Source: Planococcus sp. MB-3u-03 (lineage in GTDB: Bacteria > Bacillota > Bacilli > Bacillales_A > Planococcaceae). From it: a stretch of 64,000 nucleotides of DNA. A program made the position numbers and the translations under genes. The stretch's first letter is position 1. Each line of letters opens with the position of its first letter. Below are positions 41,372 through 50,441 of this stretch, piece after piece. The notes under the pieces are model-generated. The model searched no databases. It had not been told where the DNA came from and saw only the letters and a list, made by a program, of their open reading frames with translations. Location: the NCBI RefSeq assembly GCF_002833405.1, contig NZ_CP025135.1, positions 1,159,501 to 1,223,500 of the forward strand. The letters run 5' to 3'.

Positions 41372-42232
41372 ATGATTTATGTTGGATTGACGGGCTGGGG
41401 AGATCATCCAGATGTGTATAGCCCCGGGTCGAAACAAAAAGATAAATTGGTCGATTACAGTGCGCATTTTCCGATTGTGGAACTGGATTCTTCATTTTAT
41501 GCAGTCCAGCCTGAGCGCAATATCAGCAAATGGATTCGCGAGACGCCGGACAATTTCCAGTTCGTCGTAAAAGCTTATCAAGGCATGACCGGGCATCAGC
41601 GCGGGGAGAATCCATTCGCCACCCGCGAGGAGATGTTCGAAGCTTACAGGTTGTCTGTCAGGCCGCTTAAAGAAGCAGGGAAGCTAGCCATGGTGCTATT
41701 GCAATTTCCACCCTGGTTCGACTGCCAGAAAGATCATGTCGATGAAATACGCGCGATCATCGCGGAGCTGCAAGAATTTGACTTGGCGATCGAATTCCGC
41801 CATCAGTCATGGTATGCGGACAGCATGAAAGAAAAGACGCTGGAATTTCTTCGCGAACATGGATTGATCCATTCGGTCTGCGATGAGCCGCAGGCAGGGG
41901 ATGGCTCCATTCCGCTTGTCCCCGAGTCCAGCCGCAAAGACAAAGTGCTGCTGCGTCTGCACGGGCGCAATGTCCACGGCTGGCTGAATCCCGGAAATGC
42001 CGAAAAATGGCGGGAAGTGCGCTATCTATACGATTATAACCGTGAGGAACTAGAAGAGATCAGCCGGGCCGTGAAGCGTCTTGAACGACAGGCAGAGCAG
42101 GTATATGTGATTTTCAACAATAATTCAGGCGGGCATGCAGCGGGCGATGCGAAACAGTTCCAGGAATTGAACGATTTGCATTTTGAAGGATTATCCCCGA
42201 AACAACTTGACCTGTTCGAAGGCGGGTTCTGA
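41372..42232 (+). CDS. DUF72 family protein (YunF/YecE type)
   Basis: A TIM-barrel protein of 286 residues. The family marks are YVGLTGWGDHPDVY at the start, FPIVELDSSFYAVQPER near 35, DLAIEFRHQSWY near 140 and YVIFNNNSGGHAAGDAKQF near the C-terminus. Its biochemical role is not settled. It starts at ATG 41372 behind GGAGGC and its last base is shared with the start of the TSUP gene, so the two are coupled. Confidence 0.9.
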   Translation: MIYVGLTGWGDHPDVYSPGSKQKDKLVDYSAHFPIVELDSSFYAVQPERNISKWIRETPDNFQFVVKAYQGMTGHQRGENPFATREEMFEAYRLSVRPLKEAGKLAMVLLQFPPWFDCQKDHVDEIRAIIAELQEFDLAIEFRHQSWYADSMKEKTLEFLREHGLIHSVCDEPQAGDGSIPLVPESSRKDKVLLRLHGRNVHGWLNPGNAEKWREVRYLYDYNREELEEISRAVKRLERQAEQVYVIFNNNSGGHAAGDAKQFQELNDLHFEGLSPKQLDLFEGGF

Positions 42233-43062
42233 TGGTATTTGTGATCCTTCTAGTGACCGGGCTTGCTTCAGGGGTCGTCGGAGCGCTCATCGGCCTTGGC
42301 GGAGGCGTCATCTTGGTGCCTGTGCTGCTGTTCCTCAGCTCTTCAGTCAGCTTGTTTCCAGACTTATCCCCTCAACAGATTGTCGGGCTTTCGGTCGTCA
42401 TGATGATTTTCACCGGTTTGTCTTCGACGATTGCCTACATGAAAGTGGGCACTGTCGATTACCGGAGCGGTTTCATTTTCTTTCTCGGCAGTGCGCCGGG
42501 CACGATTTTAGGCGCCCTCGTCAACCGCAGTCTGGATGTGCCGTCCTTTCAATTATATTTCGGCCTGCTGTTGGTGTGCTTATCGCTGCTCCTGTTGCTC
42601 CGGGATCGCTTGAAGGCGGTGAGCTGGTTTGTCGATAACGGCAAAAAGCAAAGTTTCTATGACCGCAAAACCGATCAGGAATACGTCTACGGCTATCCGA
42701 TATGGTTCGCGCTCGCATTGACCTTCTTCATCGGCTTTGCATCCGGGCTATTCGGTATCGGCGGCGGTTCGATCCTCGTTCCCGCCATGATCCTGTTATT
42801 TTTATTTCCGCCTCACGTAGCCGTTGGAACGTCGATGCTGATGGTCTTCCTGTCGGCCATCGTCAATTCCATCACGCATATTTCGCTCGGCAATGTCCCG
42901 TGGATCTATACCTTGGCCATCATCCCCTCAGCATATATCGGAGCGAAGATCGGGGCGAGGCTGAACCGCAGCATCAAATCCGAGACTCTGGTTGTCGTGC
43001 TGCGGCTCGCATTATTATTACTCGGGCTCCGCTCGATTTACGAAGGAATTTTCAGTTCATAA
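42232..43062 (+). CDS. TSUP/TauE-SafE family membrane permease
   Basis: 276 residues with about eight hydrophobic segments in two similar halves. Each half begins with the glycine-rich motif of the family (SGVVGALIGLGGGVILVP and SGLFGIGGGSILVPAM). Members export sulfite or sulfur-containing organics; the substrate is unknown here. The ATG overlaps the TGA of the DUF72 gene. It is the counterpart of Bacillus YunE, next to YunF and YunD as in that genus. Confidence 0.9.
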   Translation: MVFVILLVTGLASGVVGALIGLGGGVILVPVLLFLSSSVSLFPDLSPQQIVGLSVVMMIFTGLSSTIAYMKVGTVDYRSGFIFFLGSAPGTILGALVNRSLDVPSFQLYFGLLLVCLSLLLLLRDRLKAVSWFVDNGKKQSFYDRKTDQEYVYGYPIWFALALTFFIGFASGLFGIGGGSILVPAMILLFLFPPHVAVGTSMLMVFLSAIVNSITHISLGNVPWIYTLAIIPSAYIGAKIGARLNRSIKSETLVVVLRLALLLLGLRSIYEGIFSS

Positions 43063-43075
43063 TGAGGTGTTTGAC

Positions 43076-44335
43076 ATGAGTGAAATCATCCATATTTATC
43101 ATACGAACGATCTGCATAGCCATTTTGCGCACTGGCCCCGCATCAAATCCTTGCTGACGGAGCGCAGGCGCTGGCACGAAGAAGCGGGCGATGTGTGTTT
43201 GGTTCTCGATATTGGGGACCACGCTGACCGTTCGCACCCTTTTACGGAAGGCACAGCCGGCAAAGGCAATGTCCAGCTGCTCAATGAAGCAGGTTATGAT
43301 GCAGTGACCATCGGCAATAACGAGGGGATTACGCTGTCCAAAGCAGAACTGGACGAATTATATGTGCAGGCTGATTTTTCTGTCGTGGTCGCTAATTTAT
43401 TCGACTTAGACGGCAAGCAGCCAGAATGGGCAAGCCCGAATCAGATCATCGTAACGAATGATGGCACGAAAATCGGGCTCATCGCTGCAACTGCAGAATT
43501 CACCCCGTTTTACCGCCGCCTCGGTTGGCAAGTGACGAGCGGCAGGGAAGCCATCAAACGGGAAGCGACGGAAATCCGCCAATCGGTCGATTTCCTTATC
43601 TGCATGTCCCATCTCGGCATTCGGGAAGATGAACTGTTGGCAGCGGAATGCCCCGAACTCGACATCATTTTGGGGGCTCATACCCACCATCTCTTCCATC
43701 AAGGAAAAGAAATCGGCGGGACCTTGCTCGGCGCAGCCGGCAAGTTCGGCTATTACATCGGCCATATTGAAATTGATATAAAGACACGCAAGATGACAGC
43801 GGAAGTGATCGAGACCGACCAGTTGCCGGAAGCCGATGAAGGGTTCAATGAATACTTGGTCGGCGTCGGCAAGCAGCAAATGGCTGAGACGGTATTTTTC
43901 AACGAACAGCATTTGAAAGCTGAATGGTTCAAGCCCTCTCCTATGGCTGAGCTGTTTGGCGATGCACTGGTCTCGTTCGCCTCGGCAGATTGTGGATTGT
44001 TCAATGCCGGCATTTTCATGGAAGATATGCCGCAAGGGGAGATGACGCGCTATGATTTCCACCGCATGCTGCCGCATCCGATCAATCCGTGCGTGATCGA
44101 TCTCAGCGGCGCGGAGCTGAAGGAAATTTACCTCCAATCCTTGAACGAAGACTGGCCGCAGCTCGAGCTCAAAGGCATGGGCTTTCGGGGAGCGGTGTTC
44201 GGCCGAATGATCCATAGCGGAATGGCTATGGACGATCATCAATTGATGGTCGGCGGCAAGCCTGCCGACCCAGATCGCATCTACCGGCTGGCGACGCTTG
44301 ACCTGTTTACATTTGGCTATTTTTCCCGGCATTGA
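43076..44335 (+). CDS. yunD: 5'-nucleotidase/UDP-sugar hydrolase family protein YunD
   Basis: A metallophosphoesterase with C-terminal 5'-nucleotidase domain, and no signal peptide, so probably cytosolic. Metal motifs are YHTNDLHSHF at residue 9, DIGDHADR near 47, TIGNNEG near 84, CMSHLGIREDE near 185 and GAHTHHLF near 213. The start ATG 43076 follows GAGGTG. As given, it stops at 44335 after TFGYFSRH. Adding one T to the run at about 44319-44323 continues the protein as FFPALKRAPKSYFMPEFLRDVF to a stop at 44418 (447 residues), which fits the family C-terminus. So the present end is probably false. Confidence 0.92.
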   Translation: MSEIIHIYHTNDLHSHFAHWPRIKSLLTERRRWHEEAGDVCLVLDIGDHADRSHPFTEGTAGKGNVQLLNEAGYDAVTIGNNEGITLSKAELDELYVQADFSVVVANLFDLDGKQPEWASPNQIIVTNDGTKIGLIAATAEFTPFYRRLGWQVTSGREAIKREATEIRQSVDFLICMSHLGIREDELLAAECPELDIILGAHTHHLFHQGKEIGGTLLGAAGKFGYYIGHIEIDIKTRKMTAEVIETDQLPEADEGFNEYLVGVGKQQMAETVFFNEQHLKAEWFKPSPMAELFGDALVSFASADCGLFNAGIFMEDMPQGEMTRYDFHRMLPHPINPCVIDLSGAELKEIYLQSLNEDWPQLELKGMGFRGAVFGRMIHSGMAMDDHQLMVGGKPADPDRIYRLATLDLFTFGYFSRH

Positions 44336-44522
44336 AGCGTGCGCCGAAAAGCTATTTCATGCCTGAGTTCCTGCGTGACGTCTTTGGTGATTATTTTCGC
44401 ATGAAAACTGTTAAATAGAAGGAACATTCAAAATGGACTGTTAGTTGATTTCAAGTGCTTTTGGGCTATGCTTTTTATGAATTAGATATCGATGGGTAGA
44501 GGCTGCAGCCTTCATCAGTAGA

Positions 44523-44700
44523 ATGTGCGAGTTTGACCGCGTAGACCGCATTCGAAAGGGAAGCTTGCCGAAATTACCGTCTCCGGGTCAAGGGCGGCGA
44601 TTGGGGACATTTCGAACAGGAATGCCACTGTCATTTGCAGTTAACTGCGGATGGAGAGCTACAGGGTTGTTTGATGCTTGTGCACACAGACGAATTGTAG
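44523..44700 (+). pseudogene. Possible small gene with a frameshift
   Basis: ATG 44523 gives MCEFDRVDRIRK. After a frame change near 44553-44562 the next frame reads REACRNYRLRVKGGDWGHFEQECHC and then LQLTADGELQGCLMLVHTDEL to a stop at 44700. The second part has the pattern of a real protein end and is followed at once by a strong terminator. The family is not recognised. The rest of 44336-44778 holds the likely true yunD tail (to 44418) and nothing else I can support. Confidence 0.35.
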
Positions 44701-44701
44701 G

Positions 44702-44736
44702 AAGCCGGTTTATCCATTGGATAAGCCGGCTTTTTG
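44702..44736 (+). terminator. Terminator before nhaC
   Basis: AAGCCGGTTTATCC / GGATAAGCCGGCTT (one G-U pair) with a three-base loop and T5. Confidence 0.88.
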
Positions 44737-44778
44737 GTCTAAGCCTTACCATCAAAATGAATAGGAGGAAATCTAATT

Positions 44779-46353
44779 ATGGAAAATACAATCTTTTCGA
44801 TTCTGCCGCCGATTATCGCGATTGCGATGGTGCTGTTGACGCGTCGTGTATTGCTGTCGCTCGGCGTCGGCATCGTAGCGGCTGCGCTTATCCTGACATC
44901 GTTTGCCCCGGTTGAGGCAGTGAATGAATTATTCACTTCGTTTGCGGTGATCTTTTGGAACGAAGGCTTTAACGCTTACAATGTCTTCATCATCTTGTTC
45001 TTATTGCTGCTAGGGGTCATTACAGCATTCGTCAGCCTGTCTGGAGGCAGCCATGCGTTTGCCGATTGGGCATCTGCGCGCGTGAAAACACGCCGCGGGG
45101 CGAAGTTGGTTACCGTATTTCTTGGCATTTTGATTTTCATTGATGATTATTTCAATGCATTGGCCGTTGGGCAAGTTGCACGGCCGATTACGGACCGCTA
45201 TAAAGTATCATGTGCAAAACTAGCTTATTTCATCGATTCCACTGCTGCACCAATTTGTGTCGTGTCTCCCGTATCCAGCTGGGGAGCTGCGATCATCGGC
45301 ATCATCGGGACGATCCTGGCTGGACAGACCTTCCTGGATTATTCTGCCCTGGAAGCGTTCCTATGGATGGCACCGATGAACTTCTACGTCATCGCGGCAC
45401 TTGCCATCGTGTTCTTCGTCGCAATCCGTGATGTGGATTTCGGGGAAATGAAAAAACATGAACGCCTGGCAATTACAGAAGGCCAGTTGTTCAATCCAAA
45501 TAAAGTGATTCCTGGGGAAATGAAAGAAGATTTCCCGAGCCATTCACACGGCCGCGTCCGCGATTTGCTCTTGCCGATCTTGTTATTGATCGTCGGAACG
45601 GTCGCAGCGATGATGTGGACGGGTTATGTAAATGCCGATAGAGTATTTGACATATGGCTCATTTTTGAAAACACGGATGTTCCTTTGTCCTTGCTTGCCG
45701 GTGGGTTGATCGGGGCGCTCGCTGCAATCGTCTTGTATGCGATGCAAATCAAGCGCAATGAAGCGGCAGAAGCGCATTGGATCGCCAGAGGCATCTGGGC
45801 GGGAATCCAATCGATGGCGGGCGCTGTCTTCATCCTAATCTTTGCCTGGTCGCTAACGTATTTGATTGATGCGTTGGAAACAGGTACTTTCTTGGCTGAT
45901 GCTGTGGCTCGTGGCAATGTGCCAACGAGTGTCTTGCCGGTCCTATTGTTCTTGTTAGCTGGCGTCATGGCATTTTCGACGGGCACTTCCTGGGGATCGT
46001 TTGGGATCTTGCTGCCGATTGCCGGCACGATCATGATTCAGGCAGAACCGGAACTATTGCTTGCTTCCTTTTCGGCTGTATTGGCAGGGGCAGTATTTGG
46101 AGATCATTGTTCACCGATCTCGGATACGACGATTTTGTCGTCAACAGGCGCAGGAAGCAATCATATGGACCATGTGGTCACGCAACTTCCGTATGCATTG
46201 ACTTCTGCAGCGATTGCAGCAGTAGGGTATATCGTCATAGGCTTCACCGGCTCCTTGCCATTGGCTCTTGGAGCGGTGGCCATCACCTTGGCAATACTAT
46301 TCGTTTTCTGGTCTAAGCGCACAACCTTAATGGAAAAACATGAACAGAACTAA
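44779..46353 (+). CDS. NhaC-family Na+/H+ antiporter
   Basis: 524 residues with about twelve membrane segments. Typical are FLGILIFIDDYFNALAVGQVARP near 120 with paired aspartates, the STAAPICVVSPVSSWGA segment near 160, FSTGTSWGSFGILLPIAG near 405 and GDHCSPISDTTILSSTGAG near 445. The family exchanges external protons for internal Na+, sometimes with organic acid exchange (MleN). It starts at ATG 44779 behind AGGAGGAAA and is monocistronic. A nearby Mrp operon also handles Na+. Confidence 0.9.
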   Translation: MENTIFSILPPIIAIAMVLLTRRVLLSLGVGIVAAALILTSFAPVEAVNELFTSFAVIFWNEGFNAYNVFIILFLLLLGVITAFVSLSGGSHAFADWASARVKTRRGAKLVTVFLGILIFIDDYFNALAVGQVARPITDRYKVSCAKLAYFIDSTAAPICVVSPVSSWGAAIIGIIGTILAGQTFLDYSALEAFLWMAPMNFYVIAALAIVFFVAIRDVDFGEMKKHERLAITEGQLFNPNKVIPGEMKEDFPSHSHGRVRDLLLPILLLIVGTVAAMMWTGYVNADRVFDIWLIFENTDVPLSLLAGGLIGALAAIVLYAMQIKRNEAAEAHWIARGIWAGIQSMAGAVFILIFAWSLTYLIDALETGTFLADAVARGNVPTSVLPVLLFLLAGVMAFSTGTSWGSFGILLPIAGTIMIQAEPELLLASFSAVLAGAVFGDHCSPISDTTILSSTGAGSNHMDHVVTQLPYALTSAAIAAVGYIVIGFTGSLPLALGAVAITLAILFVFWSKRTTLMEKHEQN

Positions 46354-46359
46354 GATTTG

Positions 46360-46392
46360 AAAGCCGGAGATATTCTATCTCCGGCTTTTTAT
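46360..46392 (+). terminator. Terminator of nhaC
   Basis: AAAGCCGGAGATA / TATCTCCGGCTTT perfect 13 bp stem with a three-base loop and T5. Confidence 0.92.
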
Positions 46393-46552
46393 TATTGTCA
46401 TAATAGTTTTTTTGAAAAATTTTCAGAAATTATCTTTACTTTGAACAGGGTCCTAGTTATACTAAATTTAGATTCCAAAATAATCTGAATATAAACAAAC
46501 TTCCTATTTTTCTGTTAAAAAATTGGAAGTTTACAACAAAGGGGGAAGAGAA

Positions 46553-48097
46553 ATGGAACGTTCTACATGGGGAACGAGAGCCGGTTTTATCATGGCGGCG
46601 GTCGGTTCAGCAGTAGGTTTAGGGAATATTTGGCGATTCCCGTATGTAGCATATGAAAATGGTGGTGGAGCTTTCTTAATTCCTTATTTGTTCGCACTTT
46701 TAACTGCCGGGATTCCAATTTTGATTCTGGAATTCACTATAGGCCATCGTTATCGCGGATCAGCGCCATTGTCATTCTTTAGAATGAGCGGGAAAAAATC
46801 TGAATGGCTCGGTTGGTGGGCAATATTCGTTTCGTTCGTCATATCGGTGTATTACGCAGTCATCATTGCTTGGGCAATGCGTTATACCTTGTTTTCATTC
46901 AATCAGGCATGGGGAGAGGATACAGAAGCTTTCTTATTCAATGATTTTCTCCAACTAACGGTGTCACCAGGCGAGACGGGGGGAATCGTCTGGGGAATCT
47001 TTATTCCGTTAGTTCTTGTTTGGGTCATTACGCTGGGCATCTTGCTTGCAGGCGTTAAAAAAGGAATCGAGATGGCGAACCGGATTTTCATTCCGACTTT
47101 GGTCATCATCTTTACCATCATCGTTATCCGTGCGGTTACGCTTGATGGGGCAATGCTCGGACTGGATGCATTCTTCAGCCCGAATTTCGACGCCATAATG
47201 GATCCAACCGTGTGGGTTGCGGCCTATGGGCATATTTTCTTCAGTCTATCGATTGCTTTTGCAATCATGATTACTTATTCCAGCTATCTTCCGAAAAAAT
47301 CGGATATCACTAACAATGCTTTCATTACCGCTTTTGCAAACTCAAGTTTTGAGTTGCTGGCAGGTATCGGGGTGTTTGCGGTACTCGGTTTCATGGCGAC
47401 CCAATCTGGTGTAGCTGTGGCGGATGTTGCATCAGCTGGCGTAGGGCTCGCTTTTGTGGTGTTCCCGGCAATCATCAATGAATTCCCGGGCATGAACGGG
47501 CTGTTCGGTTTCTTGTTCTTCCTATCACTAACACTTGCTGGATTGACATCTCTTATGTCGATCACAGAAACATATGTCGCAGGTTTTACTGAGAAGTTTG
47601 GGATTTCACGCAGAAAAGCGGTTGCCTTCGGCGGTGGTCTTGCAGCATTGATTTCAATACTTTTTGCTACGCAGGGCGGATTGTTCTTCCTGGATATCGC
47701 TGATTACTACATCAACCAATTCGGTGTAGCGGCTCTTGGCCTCGTAGAAGTTATCATGGTAGTATGGATTCTGCGCAAAACAGGAGACCTTCAAGAGCAT
47801 GCCAATGCAATTTCCGATATCCGGCTTGGTGGCTGGTGGAAATTCAGTTTGGGCGTCATCACTCCGATCGTTCTTGGCTATATGATGTTCGGCTTGCTGC
47901 GCCTAAATATTTTCCAGCAATTCGAAACGGAAACAGGGAACTATGAAGGCTATTCGAATATGTTCACATTGTTCGGCGGCGTAGCCGTCGCAGCGGGCGC
48001 TCTGCTCTTCGGGATTTTGTTCTCGCTCGGCAAATGGCATAAAAACTATCGCTATTACGATGAGCATTCCGAGCATCCAGCACGAGAAAAAGAATAA
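46553..48097 (+). CDS. Neurotransmitter:sodium symporter family transporter (MetP-like)
   Basis: An Na+-coupled amino acid importer with the LeuT fold, 514 residues. The first helix reads FIMAAVGSAVGLGNIWRFPYVAYENGGGAF, the family signature with the unwound Na+/substrate site. The protein has twelve hydrophobic segments. ATG 46553 follows GGGGGAAGAG. Thirteen bases downstream is a 40-residue single-helix protein of the MetS type, and this pairing is that of the methionine/alanine importer MetPS of actinobacteria, so small hydrophobic amino acids are the likely substrates. Confidence 0.9.
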   Translation: MERSTWGTRAGFIMAAVGSAVGLGNIWRFPYVAYENGGGAFLIPYLFALLTAGIPILILEFTIGHRYRGSAPLSFFRMSGKKSEWLGWWAIFVSFVISVYYAVIIAWAMRYTLFSFNQAWGEDTEAFLFNDFLQLTVSPGETGGIVWGIFIPLVLVWVITLGILLAGVKKGIEMANRIFIPTLVIIFTIIVIRAVTLDGAMLGLDAFFSPNFDAIMDPTVWVAAYGHIFFSLSIAFAIMITYSSYLPKKSDITNNAFITAFANSSFELLAGIGVFAVLGFMATQSGVAVADVASAGVGLAFVVFPAIINEFPGMNGLFGFLFFLSLTLAGLTSLMSITETYVAGFTEKFGISRRKAVAFGGGLAALISILFATQGGLFFLDIADYYINQFGVAALGLVEVIMVVWILRKTGDLQEHANAISDIRLGGWWKFSLGVITPIVLGYMMFGLLRLNIFQQFETETGNYEGYSNMFTLFGGVAVAAGALLFGILFSLGKWHKNYRYYDEHSEHPAREKE

Positions 48098-48109
48098 GGA
48101 GGGATCGAC

Positions 48110-48232
48110 ATGTCAGTTAGCGCGATTGTAGTTATGATTATCGGTATGATCCTCCTCTGGGGAGGGCTTGCAGCGAGCATTTTCCACGCTGTAAGATCGA
48201 GCAAAGCAAACAAAGCAGAAGACTTAGGATAA
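48110..48232 (+). CDS. MetS-like small subunit of NSS transporter
   Basis: A 40-residue protein, MSVSAIVVMIIGMILLWGGL at the start, with one membrane helix and a short charged tail (HAVRSSKANKAEDLG). AAGGAGGG stands just before its ATG. Position directly after the NSS gene and the pattern of one helix with WGGL followed by a basic, then acidic, end match the methionine/alanine importer small subunit family. In Corynebacterium the small subunit is needed for transport by MetP. Confidence 0.88.
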   Translation: MSVSAIVVMIIGMILLWGGLAASIFHAVRSSKANKAEDLG

Positions 48233-48236
48233 AATG

Positions 48237-48275
48237 GAAAACCTCTGGCAGAACGCTTGCTGGAGGTTTTTTGTT
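48237..48275 (+). terminator. Terminator of the NSS/MetS unit
   Basis: AAAACCTCTGGCAG pairs imperfectly with TTGCTGGAGGTTTT and is followed by T6. Confidence 0.8.
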
Positions 48276-48397
48276 TACTTATGCGACGATAGCACAGCTT
48301 GTCCACAAAGCCTTGGTGTGATACATTTGAAGCAGGATGTAAGCAGGTAAAGCAGGATGATGCGGGCCCAGGCTTTTGTCATTACTAGGTATGGGTG

Positions 48398-48730
48398 GTG
48401 AGGACATTGATCACAATTGAAAAGTGGAATTACGAGGTGATCGAGGATCATCGCGAAGGATTTCAGGAAGAAGCATTCCAGAACAGGTACAGTGATATTC
48501 TGGCCAAATACGATTACATCCTGGGCGACTGGGGATACGGGCAGCTTCGCCTTAAAGGTTTTTTTGAAGATAGCAATAACAAAGCAAGCTATGACACGAA
48601 GATCAGCACGCTACAGGATTATTTATATGAATACTGCAATTTCGGCTGCTCTTACTTCGTCTTGAAAAAGGCTGGAAAAGCGCCGGAACCAGAAGTGCAG
48701 GAACAACCGGAACCCCCCGAGGCGGATTAA
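48398..48730 (+). CDS. yutD: YutD family protein
   Basis: A cytosolic protein of unknown function, widespread in Bacillales, 110 residues. Conserved words are YEVIEDHREGFQEEAFQNRYSDILAKYDYILGDWGYGQLRLKGFF and DTKISTLQDYLYEYCNFGCSYFVLKK. The start is unclear: GTG at 48398 or 48395 and TTG at 48407 are all possible with weak ribosome sites. The proline- and glutamate-rich tail (APEPEVQEQPEPPEAD) is coded by the left arm of the terminator. Confidence 0.87.
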   Translation: MRTLITIEKWNYEVIEDHREGFQEEAFQNRYSDILAKYDYILGDWGYGQLRLKGFFEDSNNKASYDTKISTLQDYLYEYCNFGCSYFVLKKAGKAPEPEVQEQPEPPEAD

Positions 48731-48748
48731 GCCGCTGGGGGTTTTTTT
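48711..48748 (+). terminator. Terminator overlapping the yutD 3' end
   Basis: AACCCCCCGAGGCGG pairs with CCGCTGGGGGTT (with a small bulge), then T6. The left arm lies within the last yutD codons. Confidence 0.85.
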
Positions 48749-48813
48749 GTGCCCATATGATATGATAGAGAAGAAACGCAACAGCGAGAAACAGCAAAAT
48801 GGAGGGACTCATT

Positions 48814-49272
48814 ATGTATTTTATCGACCGCGGAAAAATCAAGGAAGCCATCACGTATATGGATGCGCTCATCGCTTTATATGAAGAGAATGGCCAGTGG
48901 AATTCGTTGAAAGACCAATTGGCTTTGGAGCGTCTGGCACTCGGGGCGATTGAAGCGGTGATCGATGTCGGGAATTCAATGATCGATGGTTTTATTATGC
49001 GCGATCCGGGTAGTTACGAAGATATCATCGATATATTGGTGGATGAAAAAGTGATCACCGAAGAAATGGACCAGCCCTTGAAAGAACTCGTCGGCCTGCG
49101 CAAGATGCTTGTACGAGAATTCATTGCGGTCGACCATACAGAAATCAAGCGCGTAATGGATGCGCAGTTAGACAGCCTGAAACAATTCGGCCCTAAAGTG
49201 GCCCATTATCTTGAACATGAACTTGGGCCGGTCTCTGCGTTCATTCCGGAGAACGACAATGGAAAAAATTAA
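48814..49272 (+). CDS. yutE: DUF86/HepT-like protein YutE
   Basis: A 152-residue all-helical protein of the HepT (DUF86) fold; the start ATG 48814 follows GGAGGG and gives MYFIDRGKIKEAITYMDAL. HepT toxins of MntA-HepT pairs use an Arg-x4-His-x-Tyr motif. Here the same place reads LRKMLVREFIAV, with Arg in place of His and Phe in place of Tyr. No MntA-type nucleotidyltransferase gene adjoins it. So it is probably a housekeeping relative with no toxin activity. It overlaps the start of the next gene by 14 bases. Confidence 0.87.
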   Translation: MYFIDRGKIKEAITYMDALIALYEENGQWNSLKDQLALERLALGAIEAVIDVGNSMIDGFIMRDPGSYEDIIDILVDEKVITEEMDQPLKELVGLRKMLVREFIAVDHTEIKRVMDAQLDSLKQFGPKVAHYLEHELGPVSAFIPENDNGKN

Positions 49273-50031
49273 GCGCTATAAGGCGTATTGCCTGGATCTG
49301 GATGGTACGGTGTACCGGGGCGAGGCGCCGGTTCAGGAAGCTGCGCAATTTGTCAGCCGCTTGCAACAACAAGGCATCGAAGCTTTTTATGTCACGAACA
49401 ACGCCTCCAAAACGCAAGGGCAATTATATGAAAAGCTGAAAAGGGTCGGTGTCAATGCCGATAAATCGCGCATTATGTCATCAGCGGTCGCGGCGGCAAA
49501 ATACATCAAGCGTTGGTACCCGGGCCGCACGGTTTACCTGATCGGTTCAGATGGCTTGAAGGAAGCGCTTGATGCGGAAGGAATCGACTGCGTCGAGAAA
49601 CAGGCAGACATCGTCCTGATGGGGCTCGACCCACAGATTACTTACGAGAAACTATCGCGCGCTTGCCTTGAGGTGCAAAGAGGAGCAGTATTCTTGTCGA
49701 CCAACCAGGACTTGGCATATCCAACGGAAGAAGGGTTTTGCCAGGCAACGGGGCCATAACAGCTGTCGTATCCAAAGCGGCAGACGTCGACCCGGTATTT
49801 ATCGGCAAGCCGGAAATCCATATGCTCGAAGCCATCCAGCATGAATGGGGATTCGAGAAAGGGGAAATGGTGATGATCGGGGATAATTATGACACCGATA
49901 TTCAAGCGGGCATCCGCTTCGGTATTGATACTGTCCATGTCAACACTGGAGTGACCCCGATGGATGCCGTTATGCAAAAAGACCATCCTGCGACGCACAT
50001 GCTAGAGAACCTCAGTTTTTGGAAGCATTAA
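49259..50031 (+). pseudogene. yutF: HAD-superfamily phosphatase YutF (NagD type), single frameshift
   Basis: A cytosolic phosphatase of HAD class IIA. ATG 49259 gives MEKIKRYKAYCLDLDGTVYRG with the nucleophile DLDGT, then FYVTNNASKTQGQL and, in the second part, IGKPEIHMLEAIQHEWGFEKGEMVMIGDNYDTDIQ with the Lys and metal Asp residues. The frame is lost in the TTTT run at about 49735-49738; one more T gives EEGFLPGNGAITAVV. Restored length is 257 residues, typical for this group. As written the product stops at 49759. Confidence 0.9.
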
Positions 50032-50053
50032 AAAAAGCCGTCCAAAAGGCGGC

Positions 50054-50290
50054 TTAAAATAACGGGTTTTCTTCTATGAACTCATATATTTTCTTGGTCA
50101 GCTCTTCAGGGCTGTCCGCTTCCACAATTTCACCGTTCACGAGTGCAAACAAGGATTCGGCACATTGGCTGCAGTAGCTTAAACAACCATATTCGAGCAC
50201 GTCCAAATTCGGGTCCTGTTCTAATTTTGCAAAAGACTCTTCTGAACCATTGGCGAGATTACTCATGCAAAATTCTATAATCGGGTTCAT
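50054..50290 (-). CDS. yuzB: YuzB family protein (DUF1450)
   Basis: 78 residues; MNPIIEFCMSNLANGSEESF and the cysteine-rich YGCLSYCSQCAESLFALVNG are the family pattern. The CxxxCxxC cysteines suggest binding of a metal or cluster, which is inference. It starts at ATG 50290 behind GAGGTG and converges with yutF. Function is not known. Confidence 0.9.
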   Translation of the reverse strand: MNPIIEFCMSNLANGSEESFAKLEQDPNLDVLEYGCLSYCSQCAESLFALVNGEIVEADSPEELTKKIYEFIEENPLF

Positions 50291-50441
50291 TCCAGCTCAC
50301 CTCACTACTAGGAAATCCTAACGTGTTTCCGTGCAACCGTCAATTAATTGATTTTGCCCGGAAAGGATTGTGAAAGTTATCACAATCAGCTATACTCATA
50401 TTTGGAATCAAGAGCAGAATGACGGGCTAAAGGAGAATTTT

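Noticed and set aside
46435..46463. Possible promoter before the NSS gene (TTTACT, 17 bases, TATACT)
   Set aside because: The -10 is good, but the -35 matches too poorly to be listed with confidence.
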